Below the pieces are notes generated by a model, which saw only the letters and a list, made by a program, of their open reading frames with translations, did no database searches and was not told the origin of the DNA. A stretch of DNA of 64,000 bases from Ceratopteris richardii (lineage: Eukaryota; Streptophyta; Polypodiopsida; Polypodiales; Pteridaceae): contig CM035444.1 of assembly GCA_020310875.1 (NCBI GenBank), forward strand, positions 17,538,477 through 17,602,476. The letters run 5' to 3'. Below, in pieces: positions 49,560 through 61,976 of this stretch (positions are counted from its first letter, which is position 1; every line of letters starts with the position of its first letter). The position numbers were made by a program, and so were the translations under genes.

Positions 49560-50639
49560 TGAAAGAACTTGGAGAAGCTTGTCGAAGGTAGAAAAGTGCG
49601 TTTCGAAGCGATGAAGTTTGGTCAAGACAACCGGCACAAGACCAGCCCTTGAGCTTTTGGAGACTCAAATAGACCTTATAGGCATGCTATAAGTGCAAAG
49701 AAACACACTATGTACCTTGGAGCATCAAGGAGAATGAGTCGATACAAAACAGATAGGTTCGCGGGTCGACTAGCTCAAAAAACTTACTATCTATGGAAGA
49801 GACAATGAACTTCAAATGCCCATAGCGACCAGCGTGATTACAATTAGAAAAAATCCTTTTATGGGAGTGATACACATAGGGTTGAGTGTATGGAATGCAC
49901 AAAATTATAAGGAATAAGCAAAATATGTTATAGGAATGAATGCGACATTCACCGGTGGTACTTCCTATTTTTCAGGAATACGCAGAGATTGACCCCGGGG
50001 CAGAAAAACTGAGATTTCTCCAAATCTGCTGAACCAAATGCTTTGAAAATTTACAGGCATAAACTAGACACTGATACCTTTCCAATGAGTTCTCTTGCAC
50101 TCAATTTGGAGCTCTGAGGAGATAGCAGCAGCCTCTGCAAGATTACTGTTGGCGAAGAAGATGATGCAGAAAATTGAAGGAGCAAGACAATGATGGTCAC
50201 AAGTGTATGTATATTGCTTCCATGTATAATACAAGTGATTTCAACTCATTATATAGCCTCTAGGAGTGTTCCACGACTTTTACAACTTGAATTTGAATTC
50301 AAATGAAGGTGGGAATGGTTGTTGGAGGAAATCAATTCACTTCCCTACAATCTAGGAAAAGTGAAGATCTTGATTGATCTACTTTTAGGTGACTTGATTT
50401 GCTTGATTGAATGCAACTTCAACCACCAAAATTTCGTGGGATTTTGGCTCTATATTTCTACCTTTACATGTGTCAAGCTCAAAGCTTTTACAACGGTAAA
50501 TGAGCCATCAAAATATTCTCAAAAAATACAATAAATGAGCATATGAAAAAGAACTCTCCAACGGATATTCTTTCGACGCGATAGCCTTTGATGTAGATCA
50601 AATCCACCTCAAGCATAGTGTAAGCTTGATGTTCCAACA
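49560..50639 (-). repeat. Element B 3' LTR
   Basis: This 1080-bp LTR starts TGAAAGAACTTGG and ends GTTCCAACA, bordered by the polypurine tract GCTCCCCCTCAAG (plus-strand view). It has exactly the same length as the other LTR. Confidence 0.95.
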
Positions 50640-53600
50640 GCTCCCCCTCAAGCTAAAGTATGCTTGAGTCTTCATTCTCTGATAGGTTGAATACCTGCCA
50701 TAGCTTTGAATCTACAAATCTTTATTCCATCAAGTGCCTTTGTCATCATATCTGCTACTTGCTTTTCAGTCTGAACAAAAGGAATGTCAATCTCCTTTGC
50801 CATGAGCTTCTCCCTGATGAAGTGATAATGGACTTCTATGTGCTTGGTTCTCGCATGGAAAATAGGATTTGCCGCTAGATGCATGGAACTTACATTATCT
50901 CCAAATATGTGAGGTTTGGAACTCACAAGTCCCAAATCTGTATACAATGCTTTTAACCATATTGCCTCTTGAGTTGCTATGGTCAAGCCTCTGTACTCTG
51001 CTTCAGTTGAAGATAAAGCAACTCTTGGTTGCTTCTTGGAACTCCATGACACTAGCTTTGAACCTGCAAATGCTAAGTAACCAGATGTACTTTTTCTATC
51101 ATCCTTAGCTCCTGTCCAATCTTCATCTGAGTAGATTTTGATATCCAAATCTGAAGAGTAAGGATAGAATATACCTTCGTTGATTGTACCTTTGAGATAC
51201 TTAAGTACTCTCTTAGCCGCATCCATGTGTGGTCTTCTTGGTGAGTGCATGAACTGACTAAGCACTCCCACACTATATGAGATGTCTTCCCTTGTATGAG
51301 TAGCATATATCAAGCTACCTACCAAACTTTGATACTCTTTTATGTCTTCAATTTTCTCACCTTCATAAACACTAAGTTTATGATTCATCTCCAAAGGTGT
51401 ACCTGTAGGTTTAGTGTTCTCCATTTTGAACTTGAGAAGAAGATCATGAATGTATCTTCTTTGAGTCAAATACATTCCTTCATCTGTGTATATCACCTGC
51501 ATACCTAGGAAATATGTGAGCTCACCTAGGTCACTGATTTTGAACTCCTCTTGCATGTGTCTCTTGATCCTTTGAATGCCATTTAGATCATCATCTGTCA
51601 CAATAATATCATCTACATATACACATAGATAGATAACCTCATTGTGATCCCTTTTGATGAATAGAGAAGGATCTGAGCTCCTAGCTTTGAACCCTTGATC
51701 TTGAAGATATGTAACCAACCTGTAATTCCAAGCTCTAGGAGCTTGTTTCAATCCATACAATGCTTTCTTAAGTCTGCAAACATAAGATGGATGATTAGGG
51801 TTTTCAAAACCTGGTGGTTGTGACATGTATACCTCTTCACTTATCCAACCATTTAAGAATGCATTTTTCACATCAAGTTGGAGGAGTCTCCAATTCCTTG
51901 CAGAAGCTACACTTATCAATGTCCTGATTGTAGTCATCTTTGCAACTGGTGAGAATGTTTCCTCATAGTCTATACCATGAGTTTGTGAGCATCCTTTGGC
52001 AACTAATCTTGCCTTGTACCTGCAAACTGATCCATCTCAATTTCTTTTAACTTTATATACCCATCTTCAACCAATTACCTTTTGATTCGGCGACATTGGA
52101 ACCAAATCCCAAGTGTCCATCTCCTTCAATGCATCTATCTCTTCGTTCATGGCCTTTTCCCAATTAGGGTTTCCCTTTGCCTCTTCATAGGTTGAGGGTT
52201 CCTCTGAAATAGAGTCTTTTGCCAAGTAGATTGAATGCTTTGTAACAAATGTGGAATCATATCCATACCTTTCTGGTTGTTTCTTCTCTCTTGCTGATCT
52301 TCTAGGTGCTTGTTTGGAGCATTCTCCAACCTCTTGCATCTTTGCTTTGCCTCTTGACTTCCATAGCTTGTAATCCCTTTCTCTTTCATCTTGGTCATCG
52401 TCTGTATCACTTCTTGGATCCTGGACCTGTGTATCATGCTTGCTTCGTAATTGATGAGAGTCATAATCAAGATCATATGGTAGTGTTACCTTTTGTTTGT
52501 CTTCATCATACCAAGATCTTTGTTCTTCAAACACAACATCTCTACTTCTAGTGAATTGATTGGTTGAAGGATTGAAGAACCTGTAACCCATCTTAGTTGA
52601 ATCATATCCAATAAACACTGCCTTTGTTGCCTTTTCATCTAGCTTACCTCTTATTTGTGATGGTACATGAACATAAGCTAAACAACCAAAAACCTTGCAA
52701 TGTCCAAGACTAGGTTTTCTTCCATGCCATGCTTCATAAGGAGTCATACCTTGAAGTGATTTGGATGGTAGTCGATTGACAAGGTACACTGCAGTTGAAA
52801 TAGCTTCTGCCCATAGATAATGTGGAAACTTCTTCTCTTCAAGCATTGTTCGGGCTGATCCAACCAATGTCTTGTTTCTCCTCTCTGCAATTCCATTTAG
52901 TTGAGGAGAGTACCTGGTAGTCACTTCCCTTTTGATACCTTTATCCTGCAAGAACTCATCAAAATCTTTGGAGAAGTATTCTCCCCCTCCATCAGATCTG
53001 AGCTTCTTTAGTGATCTACCTGTATGATTCTCCACACGTGCAAGATACTTCTTGAAGCAATCAAATACTTCATTCTTACTCTTGATAAAGTATAGAACAG
53101 TCCATCTACTATGGTCGTCAATAAATGAGACATAATACCTTGATCCTTCCAATGAAGGTTCTTGACTTGGTCCCCATACATCTGTATGTACTAAGTCCAA
53201 TAAGTTGTTGTGGATGTAGCCTTTGTGGTTGAATGGTTATCTTTGTGCCTTCCCAATCTGACATGCATCACACCTGTTGATCATGTGTTGCTTTGATATG
53301 TTCGGAAGTCCTAGAACACTTTGATCCCTGCATGTATCCTTCAAGGTTCTTTCATTCACATGAGCAAGTCTCTTATGCCACACTTCAAGCTCACTTAGGG
53401 TTTGAGACCCAAAGTTGAATAGAGCTATGTTCCTGGTATCTCCTACTTCAAAAGTAAAGAGCCTACCATGCTTCTCACCTTGGGCTATCTTCTTGAAGCC
53501 TTGACATGGATCTTCCACAAAAGCTCCATGTTGGGTGAACCTAACTTGCAAGCCTTTTTCAACTATTTGGCCTACACTTATTAGGTTTTTAGTGATAGTG

Positions 53601-54857
53601 GGTACATAGAGAACCTTACTCAGAATGTTTGTCCTGCCATTGGAAGCTTTGACATTACCAATCTTCTCCACATTGTGCTTCGTGTCATCCCCTGTTTGCA
53701 CTTCATGTCTATGCTTTGGACTTTCCAAGTCAGATAGAAGAGCAATGTTGCCTGCAACATGATTCGGACATCCTGAATCTATGTAGAACAAATGATCATC
53801 TTCTTTACCTTCTTTGTGGCTTAGATTCATAAGAAGCAATGAGTCTTCATGTGGTTGATCTTCTGAATAATTGTTGTAGTCCCTTCTATTATAGCTTCTA
53901 TTGTTGTTGTTGAAGTTGTTTCCACCTCTGCCTCTATTGCCACCATATCCACCTCTTCCACTTCCTTTCTGGGTCTTCCCATTGAACCAGCAATTTTGAG
54001 TGGTGTGGTTGGTCTTATCGCATATGGCACAAGGTTGAACATTCTGACCTTTGGCTTTGTCTTGCTTTGGTCCTTTCTTCTTCCCTTTCCACTTGCTCTT
54101 GCTTGCGAAGTTGGCTTGGGAAGTCTCTTCTTCATCTTCTTCCTTCTTCTTGCCTTTCTGCTTCTTATCCTTCTTATCTGCATATAGAGCACTAGTTGAA
54201 CTACCATGATAAGAGTTACCTTCCTTTATGCTATTGTTGGCTTCTTGATTGAAGAGTTGTCCAAGAAAGATGTTGAAGTCTGGAGTTTGCACATCCATGA
54301 TGAGATCGTAAGTCGTCGTGAAGGATTGCCATTGCTTATCACTTCGAATGCCGTTGAGAATTTGCCTCATGATGACCTCTTCTTCAATCAGCTCTCCAAT
54401 GGATGCTAACTGATCCGCAACCTCCTTGACCTTGGTAACAAACTCTGTGATGGTTTGTTTAGGTGTCTTCTTCATTTGGTTGAACTCGTTCCAAAGATGA
54501 TTCTTTATTGCTTTGGTACTAGCAGAAAAGAAAGTCTCCAGGGCATCCCAAATCTCTTGAGATGTCTTGCATCCTCTAATATGTGGTAATAGAAAGTCAG
54601 AGATAGAGTTTAGTATGTACGACCTTGCTTGAGCATCCCTTGCGCACCAAAGTGTGAGCTTATCTGTCTCCTCTTGTGTAGGTCCTCCTTTGGATCTTGG
54701 AATAGGCATAGCTTCATCACCTGCTACAATTCCATAAAGATTTCTACCTTGCAAGTAGGCCTCCATTCTGATTTGCCAAGCCGCGTAGTTGTGTCGATCA
54801 AGCTTCTCGATCATTGAGGGAAAGCCGTCACCCATCTTGATCTAGCTCTGATACCAC

Positions 54858-55937
54858 TGAAAGAACTTGGAGAAGCTTGTCGAAGGTAGAAAAGTGCGTT
54901 TCGAAGCGATGAAGTTTGGTCAAGCCAACCGGCACAAGACCAGCCCTTGAGCTTTTGGAGACTCAAATAGACCTTATAGGCATGCTATAAGTGCAAAGAA
55001 ACACACTATGTACCTTGGAGCATCAAGGAGAATGAGTCGATACAAAACAGATAGGTTCGCAGGTCGACTAGCTCAAAAAACTTACTATCTATGGAAGAGA
55101 CAATGAACTTCAAATGCCCATAGCGACCAGCGTGATTACAATTAGAAAAAATCCTTTTATGGGAGTGATACACATAGGGTTGAGTGTATTGAATGCACAA
55201 AAGTATAAGGAATAAGCAAAATATGCTATAGGAATGAATGCGACATTCACCGGTGGTACTTCCTATTTTTCAGGAATACGCAGAGATTGACCCCGAGGCA
55301 GAAAAACTGAGATTTCTCCAAATCTGCTGAACCAAATGCTTTGAAAATTTACAGGCATAAACTAGACACTGATACCTTTCCAATGAGTCCTCTTGCACTC
55401 AATTTGGAGCTCTGAGGAGAGAGAAGAAGCCTCTGCAAGATTACTGTTGGCGAAGAAGATGATGCAGAAAATTGAAGGAGCAAGACAATGATGGTCACAA
55501 GTATATGTATATTGCTTCCATGTATAATACAAGTAATTTCAACTCATTATATAGCCTCTAGGAGTGTTCCACGACTTTTACAACTTGAATTTGAATTCAA
55601 ATGAAGGTGGGAATGGTTGTTGGAGGAAATCAATTCACTTCCCTACAATCTAGGAAAAGTGAAGATCTTGATTGATCTACTTTTAGGTGACTTGATTTGC
55701 TTGATTGAATGCAACTTCAACCACCAAAATTTCATGGGATTTTGGCTCTATATTTCTACCTTTACATGTGTCAAGCTCAAGGCTTTTACAACGGTAAATG
55801 AGCCATCAAAATATTCTCAAAAAATACAATAAATGAGCATATGAAAAAGAACTCTCCAACGGATATTCTTTCGACGCGATAGCCTTTGATGTAGATCAAA
55901 TCCACCTCAAGCATAGTGTAAGCTTGATGTTCCAACA
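54858..55937 (-). repeat. Element B 5' LTR
   Basis: This 1080-bp copy has about 14 substitutions and no length change relative to 49560-50639. The primer-binding site lies one base beyond its inner edge. Confidence 0.95.
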
Positions 55938-55942
55938 ATCAT

Positions 55943-58900
55943 TGCTATCGATATCACTTCTTGAAGGGTGACTTCTTCCCTTCGTGAGATAGGTATCTGA
56001 ATATTTTTGCCCAGTCATGGCGTAGTGTTGATATGCCACTGGTCATATTGAGGTGATGGTTGCTACATCATGGTGTGGATGGCTTCCATAACTCCACAAA
56101 TCTTTGAAATGAGTTGGAGGGTCTCAATGAAATTCGGGTCCACACCTTCTTCACCCAAAATCTGATTAACTAGTAATTGGCATATTTAACAAGTAAGCAT
56201 CAGGAAATTCATATGATATTCCTTGCGGTGATTCACCTAAAGTTAGTCTAGAACGGTGATCCACCCAAAGGTGAGTCTCGCCTTTCCTAACAATCACTTC
56301 AAAATCGTATTCCATTAGTAAGAGAAACCATCTTACTAACCTTCCTATGTTGCAAGGTTTGTTCACTAGGTAGAGTGGAGCAGGTGATCTGTAAGAAACT
56401 TAAACTTATTTGCAAGCAAATAATGTCTAAACTTCTTGACTGCATACACCATGCCAAATCCTTCTGTTTCTAAAGTTGTGTAATTTCTCTCTGCTACGTT
56501 CAACTGTCTACTAGCATAAGCAATGGGAAGATCAATATTTCCTTCACCTGTGGGTTGTACTAGCACACGTCCAATAGCATAAGTGGAAGCATCCACATGA
56601 ACATGGAATGGCTTGCTCCAATCTCCTCTTTTCAGAATCAATGCTGAACACAATCATCGTTTAAGCTCATTAAAGGAGTTCTCGCACTCTTCATTCCACT
56701 CAAAGTTGGTCAACAAGTTGTATAGAGGCTTTGCAATGATAGCATACATATGGATAAAGCATCAACAATAATATCAACATTGTTCCATGAAAGCTTGTAC
56801 TTGAAATGTTTTGGTCTAAGGAGTTGTGGAATGGCTCTAACTTTATCTTCATCCATTGATATCCCATTCTTTGACACTACATGCCCTAGAATCTTGCCTT
56901 TCTTGACCATGAAAACACACTTTCTTGGGTTCAAGTTGTTGGTATTCTCTACATTCATCAAAGATTTGTTTGAGTTCAAGGATGTGGGTTTGTCTGATGT
57001 TGGAGTGAGCACACAATTCATCAACATACACTTCCAGATTCTTTTGCAAGGATTCCTTAAACATGTGACACATTAGCCTTTGGAATGTAGCAGGAGCATT
57101 GGTGAGCTCGAAGGCCATCACACAAAATGTAAAGATACCTGACTCTATGGCAAAAGCCATCTTGTGTTCGTCTTTGGGGGCAATTGATTGTAACTAGAGA
57201 ATACATCGAGGAAGTTGTAGAATTCCTTGTCGTCTATGCATTCTAAGAGATGCTTAGTGATAGGAAGAGGATAACTATCTCTTATCATGATTACATTAAC
57301 TTTTTTCAAGTTAATGCACACTCGTAGCTTCGATTATTTTTGGGCACTACCACAATGGGGGATACCCATTCTGTATGCTCAATTTCATAGATCAGTTCTG
57401 CTTCTACCAAGCGATCAATTTCCTTTTTTATTTTAGTTGCATAATTATCATCATATGTGTAAGGTTTCTACTTGATAGGCTTGGCCTTTAAGGACATTGG
57501 GATTCTATGAGAATAGACATCAGGATCTACTCCTTTCAAGTCCTTATAACTCCAAGAAAAGACATCTCTATATTCTCTTAGTAGATCTATCAACTCACAT
57601 TCTTCTTCTTTTCTTAAATTGTGCCCTATATGTAGATCTTTTCTTAGTCATTTTCTATGGTTACTACAATCTTTTTGGTTTTATCTTTATTGTCATAGTC
57701 TTCTCTTGTGAGAGCTTCTCTTATAGGCATTCTTATCATGATCTTCCTCTCTTCTATCTCATACTTCTTGAAGTTCTCTTTCACCTGAAACATTGCTTCT
57801 TCCTTTGCCTGCATGATGGCAGGTTTCTTTCCTTCCTTTTTCTTACTTTGCTCTTCCTATGTCATAGTCAACTTCCTTTTTGTTTTACATTTTTTGTGTT
57901 CCTGAGCCCTAACATCTAATAGGTAAAGGTAATCTTCTTCTGAAGCACAAAAAGGTTCCATGAAGATGGAATCCTCATCCTCATTGCTAACTTTCTTGAG
58001 TGTGGTCCTGCTAGGCTCACATTCCTCTATAATTGAGTTAAACATGAGTGGTTGTATGGTGAAAAATGAGATTTCATAGCCATCTTCTTTGCAATGGGGG
58101 GTCCACTGCTCTTTGTTGATAGCTATATTAATTGTAGCTAAGATTTTTGCCTAGCCATGGGGTTTGAATTCTTCATTTGGAAACATGAGAGGTGCATAGG
58201 CTGGGTCTTGAACTCATCTAGGGGCTCTCATTAGCACCTATGCTTCTAGAGGTTAATCTTTTCTCTTGTTCCATGGAAACTTCATACATCCATAAATGGG
58301 TCTCTTCATGCATCCATGAGGATCTTGATCCTATGGAGTGCACCGACTCTGTTTCATCTAATGTTCTATGGATTAGGTTCCATTGCAAGGGTGGTACATC
58401 TCTATGGGAATAATCTTTGAGATTGACTTTAGTTATTACCCCTAGATGTTGTAAGCACAAGGAATTGGTTCCCCAATCCTACACTATCTGCAACTATCTC
58501 ATGAAGGATCTTCCTAAAATCATCTCATAGACGTGATTCTTACTAAAGTCACATATGAAAAATGTATGTTCAAACTCCACACCATAAGTAGTGAGAGTTA
58601 TGCCTTCTAATAACCCTAAAGGTTTCTCTGTGTGCCCATCTACCATTTGAAAGTTCATCTTAGTTGGTATAAGAGCTTGCTTGACCCATCATTTCCGTAG
58701 AGAAGTCATATCAATCACCAATCCTACTGCCAAATCTAGAATTGCTTTGGTTGTATAACCTTGGTAAGTGATAGGAAGATAGGTACTTCCTTCCTCTCCT
58801 TCACTCATGTCACCTATATTATCCAACGATATCTTTGGCATCGTTATTATGTGATCCTACTTGAGATTGTGGCCTAGCTATTTTTGGCATCTATTTAGCT

Positions 58901-59649
58901 AGATGTTTCCATAATTCAACCTTGATTTTTAGTAGCTCCTCTATAGTGAGGTGACACTACACTTTATTGTTCTTCACTACTTCCATGTTCCTTGGTAGAA
59001 CTGAATCATCATTACTTGCCATAATCATGGGAGTTGTATGAATAGATTGTGACTCCCATGGGCCTATAAAGTGTGGGAATTCATGTAAGGAATCGGGTTA
59101 AAAGTTTAATTTCTTGCTTGAATGCACTTCTTCTTGCTCTCCATAGATAGAGGGAATGATTTGAGGGAATTGATCTTGATGATCATCCACTATCCCAATT
59201 GAAGGAGGGTTCTCATGCTCACTGGCCCATTTCTCCTTTTGAAGATCTCTTAAGAACTCTTGTGAGTAGTGATTTATAGGGGAGGAAATTCCATTATCTA
59301 TAGAATTAGGAACATAAGCTTCCTTAGCCTTTTACTTCTACTACTCTAAGCCTTTGACCTAGGCAATGTCCTAGGTTTAGCTATCAACTGCTCTAACCTC
59401 TCCAATAGTCCTTCAAAGTTTAATTATGAATTTTGTGAGTTAGTGTGATTGAAAAGATAGCTTGTATCGAACATAGCTTGAGCTAGTTCTACCATTTTTG
59501 CACAAAGCTTGATCCTCTCTTAACTCTAGGTTTGTTATGGGGTAACACTCATCTAACTCCATCACATTTGGCCCTTCTTGAATTCTGGGCTAGTATGCCT
59601 TGAACATCATGTCCAAATCTTCTAGAGTAGGTTTTGCTAGGAATGATCC
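55943..59649 (-). mobile_element. Ty3/gypsy LTR retrotransposon relic G2
   Basis: This is a minus-strand gypsy fossil of the same family as G1. Parts in reading order are: retropepsin-like stretch about 58780-58500 (AILDLAVGLVIDM...MILGRSF); acidic linker about 58460-57860; reverse transcriptase about 57430-56710 (VMAFELTNAPATFQRLM, KCVFMVKKGKILGHVVS); RNase H about 56650-56190 (FHVHVDASTYAIGRVL, LETEGFGMVYAVKKF). Order and motifs define gypsy. No LTRs or integrase are recognised. Element B inserted at its left end and mosaic F begins at its right end. Many breaks, clearly old. The part right of about 58850 is only assigned by position. Confidence 0.75.
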
Positions 59650-59880
59650 TATCGATATATTTAGGTAGTGATGTGTGTGAACACACTAGCACCACAGGGA
59701 CATTTTTTTCCCTCTTCAAGAGGTTTTTTTCCCTTGGCCTGTATATATGCCTATAACCCTAACGGGTTACTTATCTTTGTACATTCTACTAGTAATACAT
59801 TCAATATTGTGTGTTGTGCTCCAAGCGTCTTCTTCTTCCTTGTGTTGTTCGCATGCTTCTATAGACCTCAAACTCCAACA
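59650..59880 (+). repeat. LTR of C/E copia family (element F, 5')
   Basis: This is about 231 bp. It shares GATATATTTAGGTAGTGATG and the closing CTCCAACA with the E LTR, but with many scattered differences. Its first bases (TATCGAT) depart from the family's TGTTGAT start. The primer-binding site and leader follow, so it is a 5' LTR rather than a solo LTR. Confidence 0.88.
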
Positions 59881-60071
59881 ATTGGTATCAGAGTAGGTTG
59901 CCACTTCATCTAGGGTGTCATTGACACCCCTCCGATCATAGTCTTAGAATCACACAAAAATTGGTGAGCATACTCCTATCATAGTCTCAGAATCGCTCAT
60001 TTTGGCCCCTGAATGTAGTATCACAGTGCCTATGTAGGCAATTTCATCTTTTTGTGCCAAACATATATATA

Positions 60072-61976
60072 TGATCTTCTTGATGCTCTAGATGGAACAC
60101 TTGTATATAATAAAATAAACTTAAAGAGTGGCTACCACTAGATAGAGTTAAAGACAAGGATGTACATAAAACAACTTTTCAAAATTGTTTTAAGCGTTAT
60201 AAGTATGTAGTTATGCCGTTTGATTTGAATAATGCACCTACCATTTTTATGATGTTAATGAATGATATTTTACATCCATTCATAGGTAAATTTGTTGCGG
60301 ATTTTGTGGATGACTCGTTCATGTATAGTAGGTTTGTCCATGATCATGAGAGTCATTTAAGGTGTACTAAATAAACTAAAGGAAAATCAATTGTTTGGGA
60401 ACAAAGATAAGACTCATTTGTTTCTTCCATAGATAGAGTGTCTAGGGAATGTATTTTCAACCGATGGGGTCAAGATGGATCCAAGAAGGTCTTAGTTATA
60501 TTGGCATGGACAACTCCTCAAGATGAGGGGTAACTTTGGTAATTTTTAGGACTTTTGGGCTTTTATAAAAAATGCATTTCATCTTATTTGTTGATAGCAA
60601 TAGCTATGATGAATTTGCTTCAAGGAAAATTAACTTTTGCATGGAAGCAAGAACAGCAAGACAATTTTATACTATGAAACAAACAATTTCATATGTTCTA
60701 GTACTCAAAGTCGTGGATCCACAAAAGCCATTTGAGTTGGAGACAGATGCTAGTGGCATAGCCATAGGGCCAGTTTTGAGCCAAGATGGCACACCAATAG
60801 CGTTTGAGCGTAAATGTTAAGTAGTGCACAATGCAATTGCACAGTGCATGAACGGGAGTTGTATGCAGTGTTGCATGCTCTTAAAATCTAGAGATATTAT
60901 CTTTATGGTGCAAACTTTAAGGTGTACACATATCACCATACACTCAAATACCTTTGTAGTCAACAAGATCTTCAAGACAGATAGGAGCGTTGAGATGAGC
61001 TCATGCACGAGTCTCATATGGGAATCCTATATGGAAGAGGAAAAGAGAATATTGTAGCTGATGCATTATCTCATATAATGTATCAAACGAGCTTTACAAT
61101 AGTAGAAAGATCATTGCTTCAAGAGAAAAAGGAAGCACAGGTGGAAGATCCACATTTGTTATAGATCATTAGAGCCATCAATGATGAATATTTTATAGGA
61201 CATGGGGTAGTTCCATCTGCTTCTATCCCTACCAAAGAAAAAGAGTCAATTCCATATTCCAATTTTCAAAGAAGAGTGGAATATTTAAACAGAAAGTAAA
61301 AGTTTGCATACTAGATTCTAAAGACTTGAGAAGAAAAGTCATGCATGATAACCATGATGTTCCTTGTGCAGGGGCAACTTGGTGTGAACAAGACCATTCA
61401 ACTATTTAGAAGAACACTTCGGTGGCCTGGATTAGCCATAGATGTCCACACATATGTTCAAAAATGCTTTATGTGTCAAGTAAACAAGGCAAAAAAGGTT
61501 AAGACATGGGTCTTTTACATCCTTTACAAATTCCAAAGCACAACTAGGAATTTTATCCATGGACTTCATAATGGGGTTATCGTGGACCCGAAGGAAGTGG
61601 GATGCTATCCTAGTAGTTCTAGATAGATTGAGCAAGATGCTTCATTTTATACCAAGAGACGGTAGAAGCTCCACAGATAGCTGACCTTTTTATCTAGCGT
61701 ATCTTTAGATTGCATGGGTTATTGACATCCATAGTTTCAGAGAGGGATGCTAGATTCACATGAAACTTCTCGAAGTTTGTCATTGACAAACTAAAAGTGT
61801 GATTAAAAAGGAGTAGTGGTGACCATCCACAAACAGATGGTCAGATGGAGAGGGTCAATCAGATTCTAGAAGACATGTTAAGGGCCTATGTGTCTGAGAG
61901 GCAGACAGATTGGCATAGTTACTTGCCATTAGTAGAGTTTGCTTATAATAATAGACCTCATAAAGTGACTAGCAGC
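60072..61976 (+). mobile_element. Ty3/gypsy block inside F (RT, RNase H, integrase)
   Basis: Plus-strand gypsy pol sequence, broken. Reverse transcriptase lies at about 60072-60500 (VMPFDLNNAPTIF, FVADFVDDSF). RNase H lies at about 60730-61060 (FELETDASGIAIG). The integrase finger lies at about 61370-61490 (GVNKTIQLFRRTLRWPG, CFMCQ), and the integrase core at about 61550-61975 ([32 protein letters not shown]). It is a different gypsy family from G1/G2. There are no LTRs: both edges abut copia sequence directly. Confidence 0.85.

Larger units (their letters stand above)
49560..55937 (-). mobile_element. Ty1/copia LTR retrotransposon B (young, nearly whole)
   Basis: This is a 6378-bp minus-strand copia element with 1080-bp LTRs at both ends and a perfect ATCAT target duplication (49555-49559 and 55938-55942). 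Parts in reading order are: primer-binding site 54845-54856 (perfect TGGTATCAGAGC); gag from about 54835 with a UBN2-type region (EIWDALETFF); zinc knuckle about 54050-54000 (CAICDKTNHTTQNC); protease about 53785 (FYIDSGCPNH); integrase about 53400-52560 (HTDVWGP, FIDDHSRW, NGIAERRNK); reverse transcriptase about 52070-51480 (QLDVKNAFLNGWI, CVYVDDIIVT); RNase H about 51150-50690 (WSSKKQPRVALSS, ARTKHIEVHYH); polypurine tract about 50640-50650. The LTRs differ at about 14 of 1080 sites by eye, so it is young. It looks nearly whole, with about two breaks. It belongs to a different copia family from C/E. Confidence 0.97.

Noticed and set aside
57497-57919. 140-codon hydrophobic plus-strand open frame
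   Set aside because: It is antisense to the linker/RT region of gypsy relic G2. The apparent membrane character comes from reading charged codons backwards.
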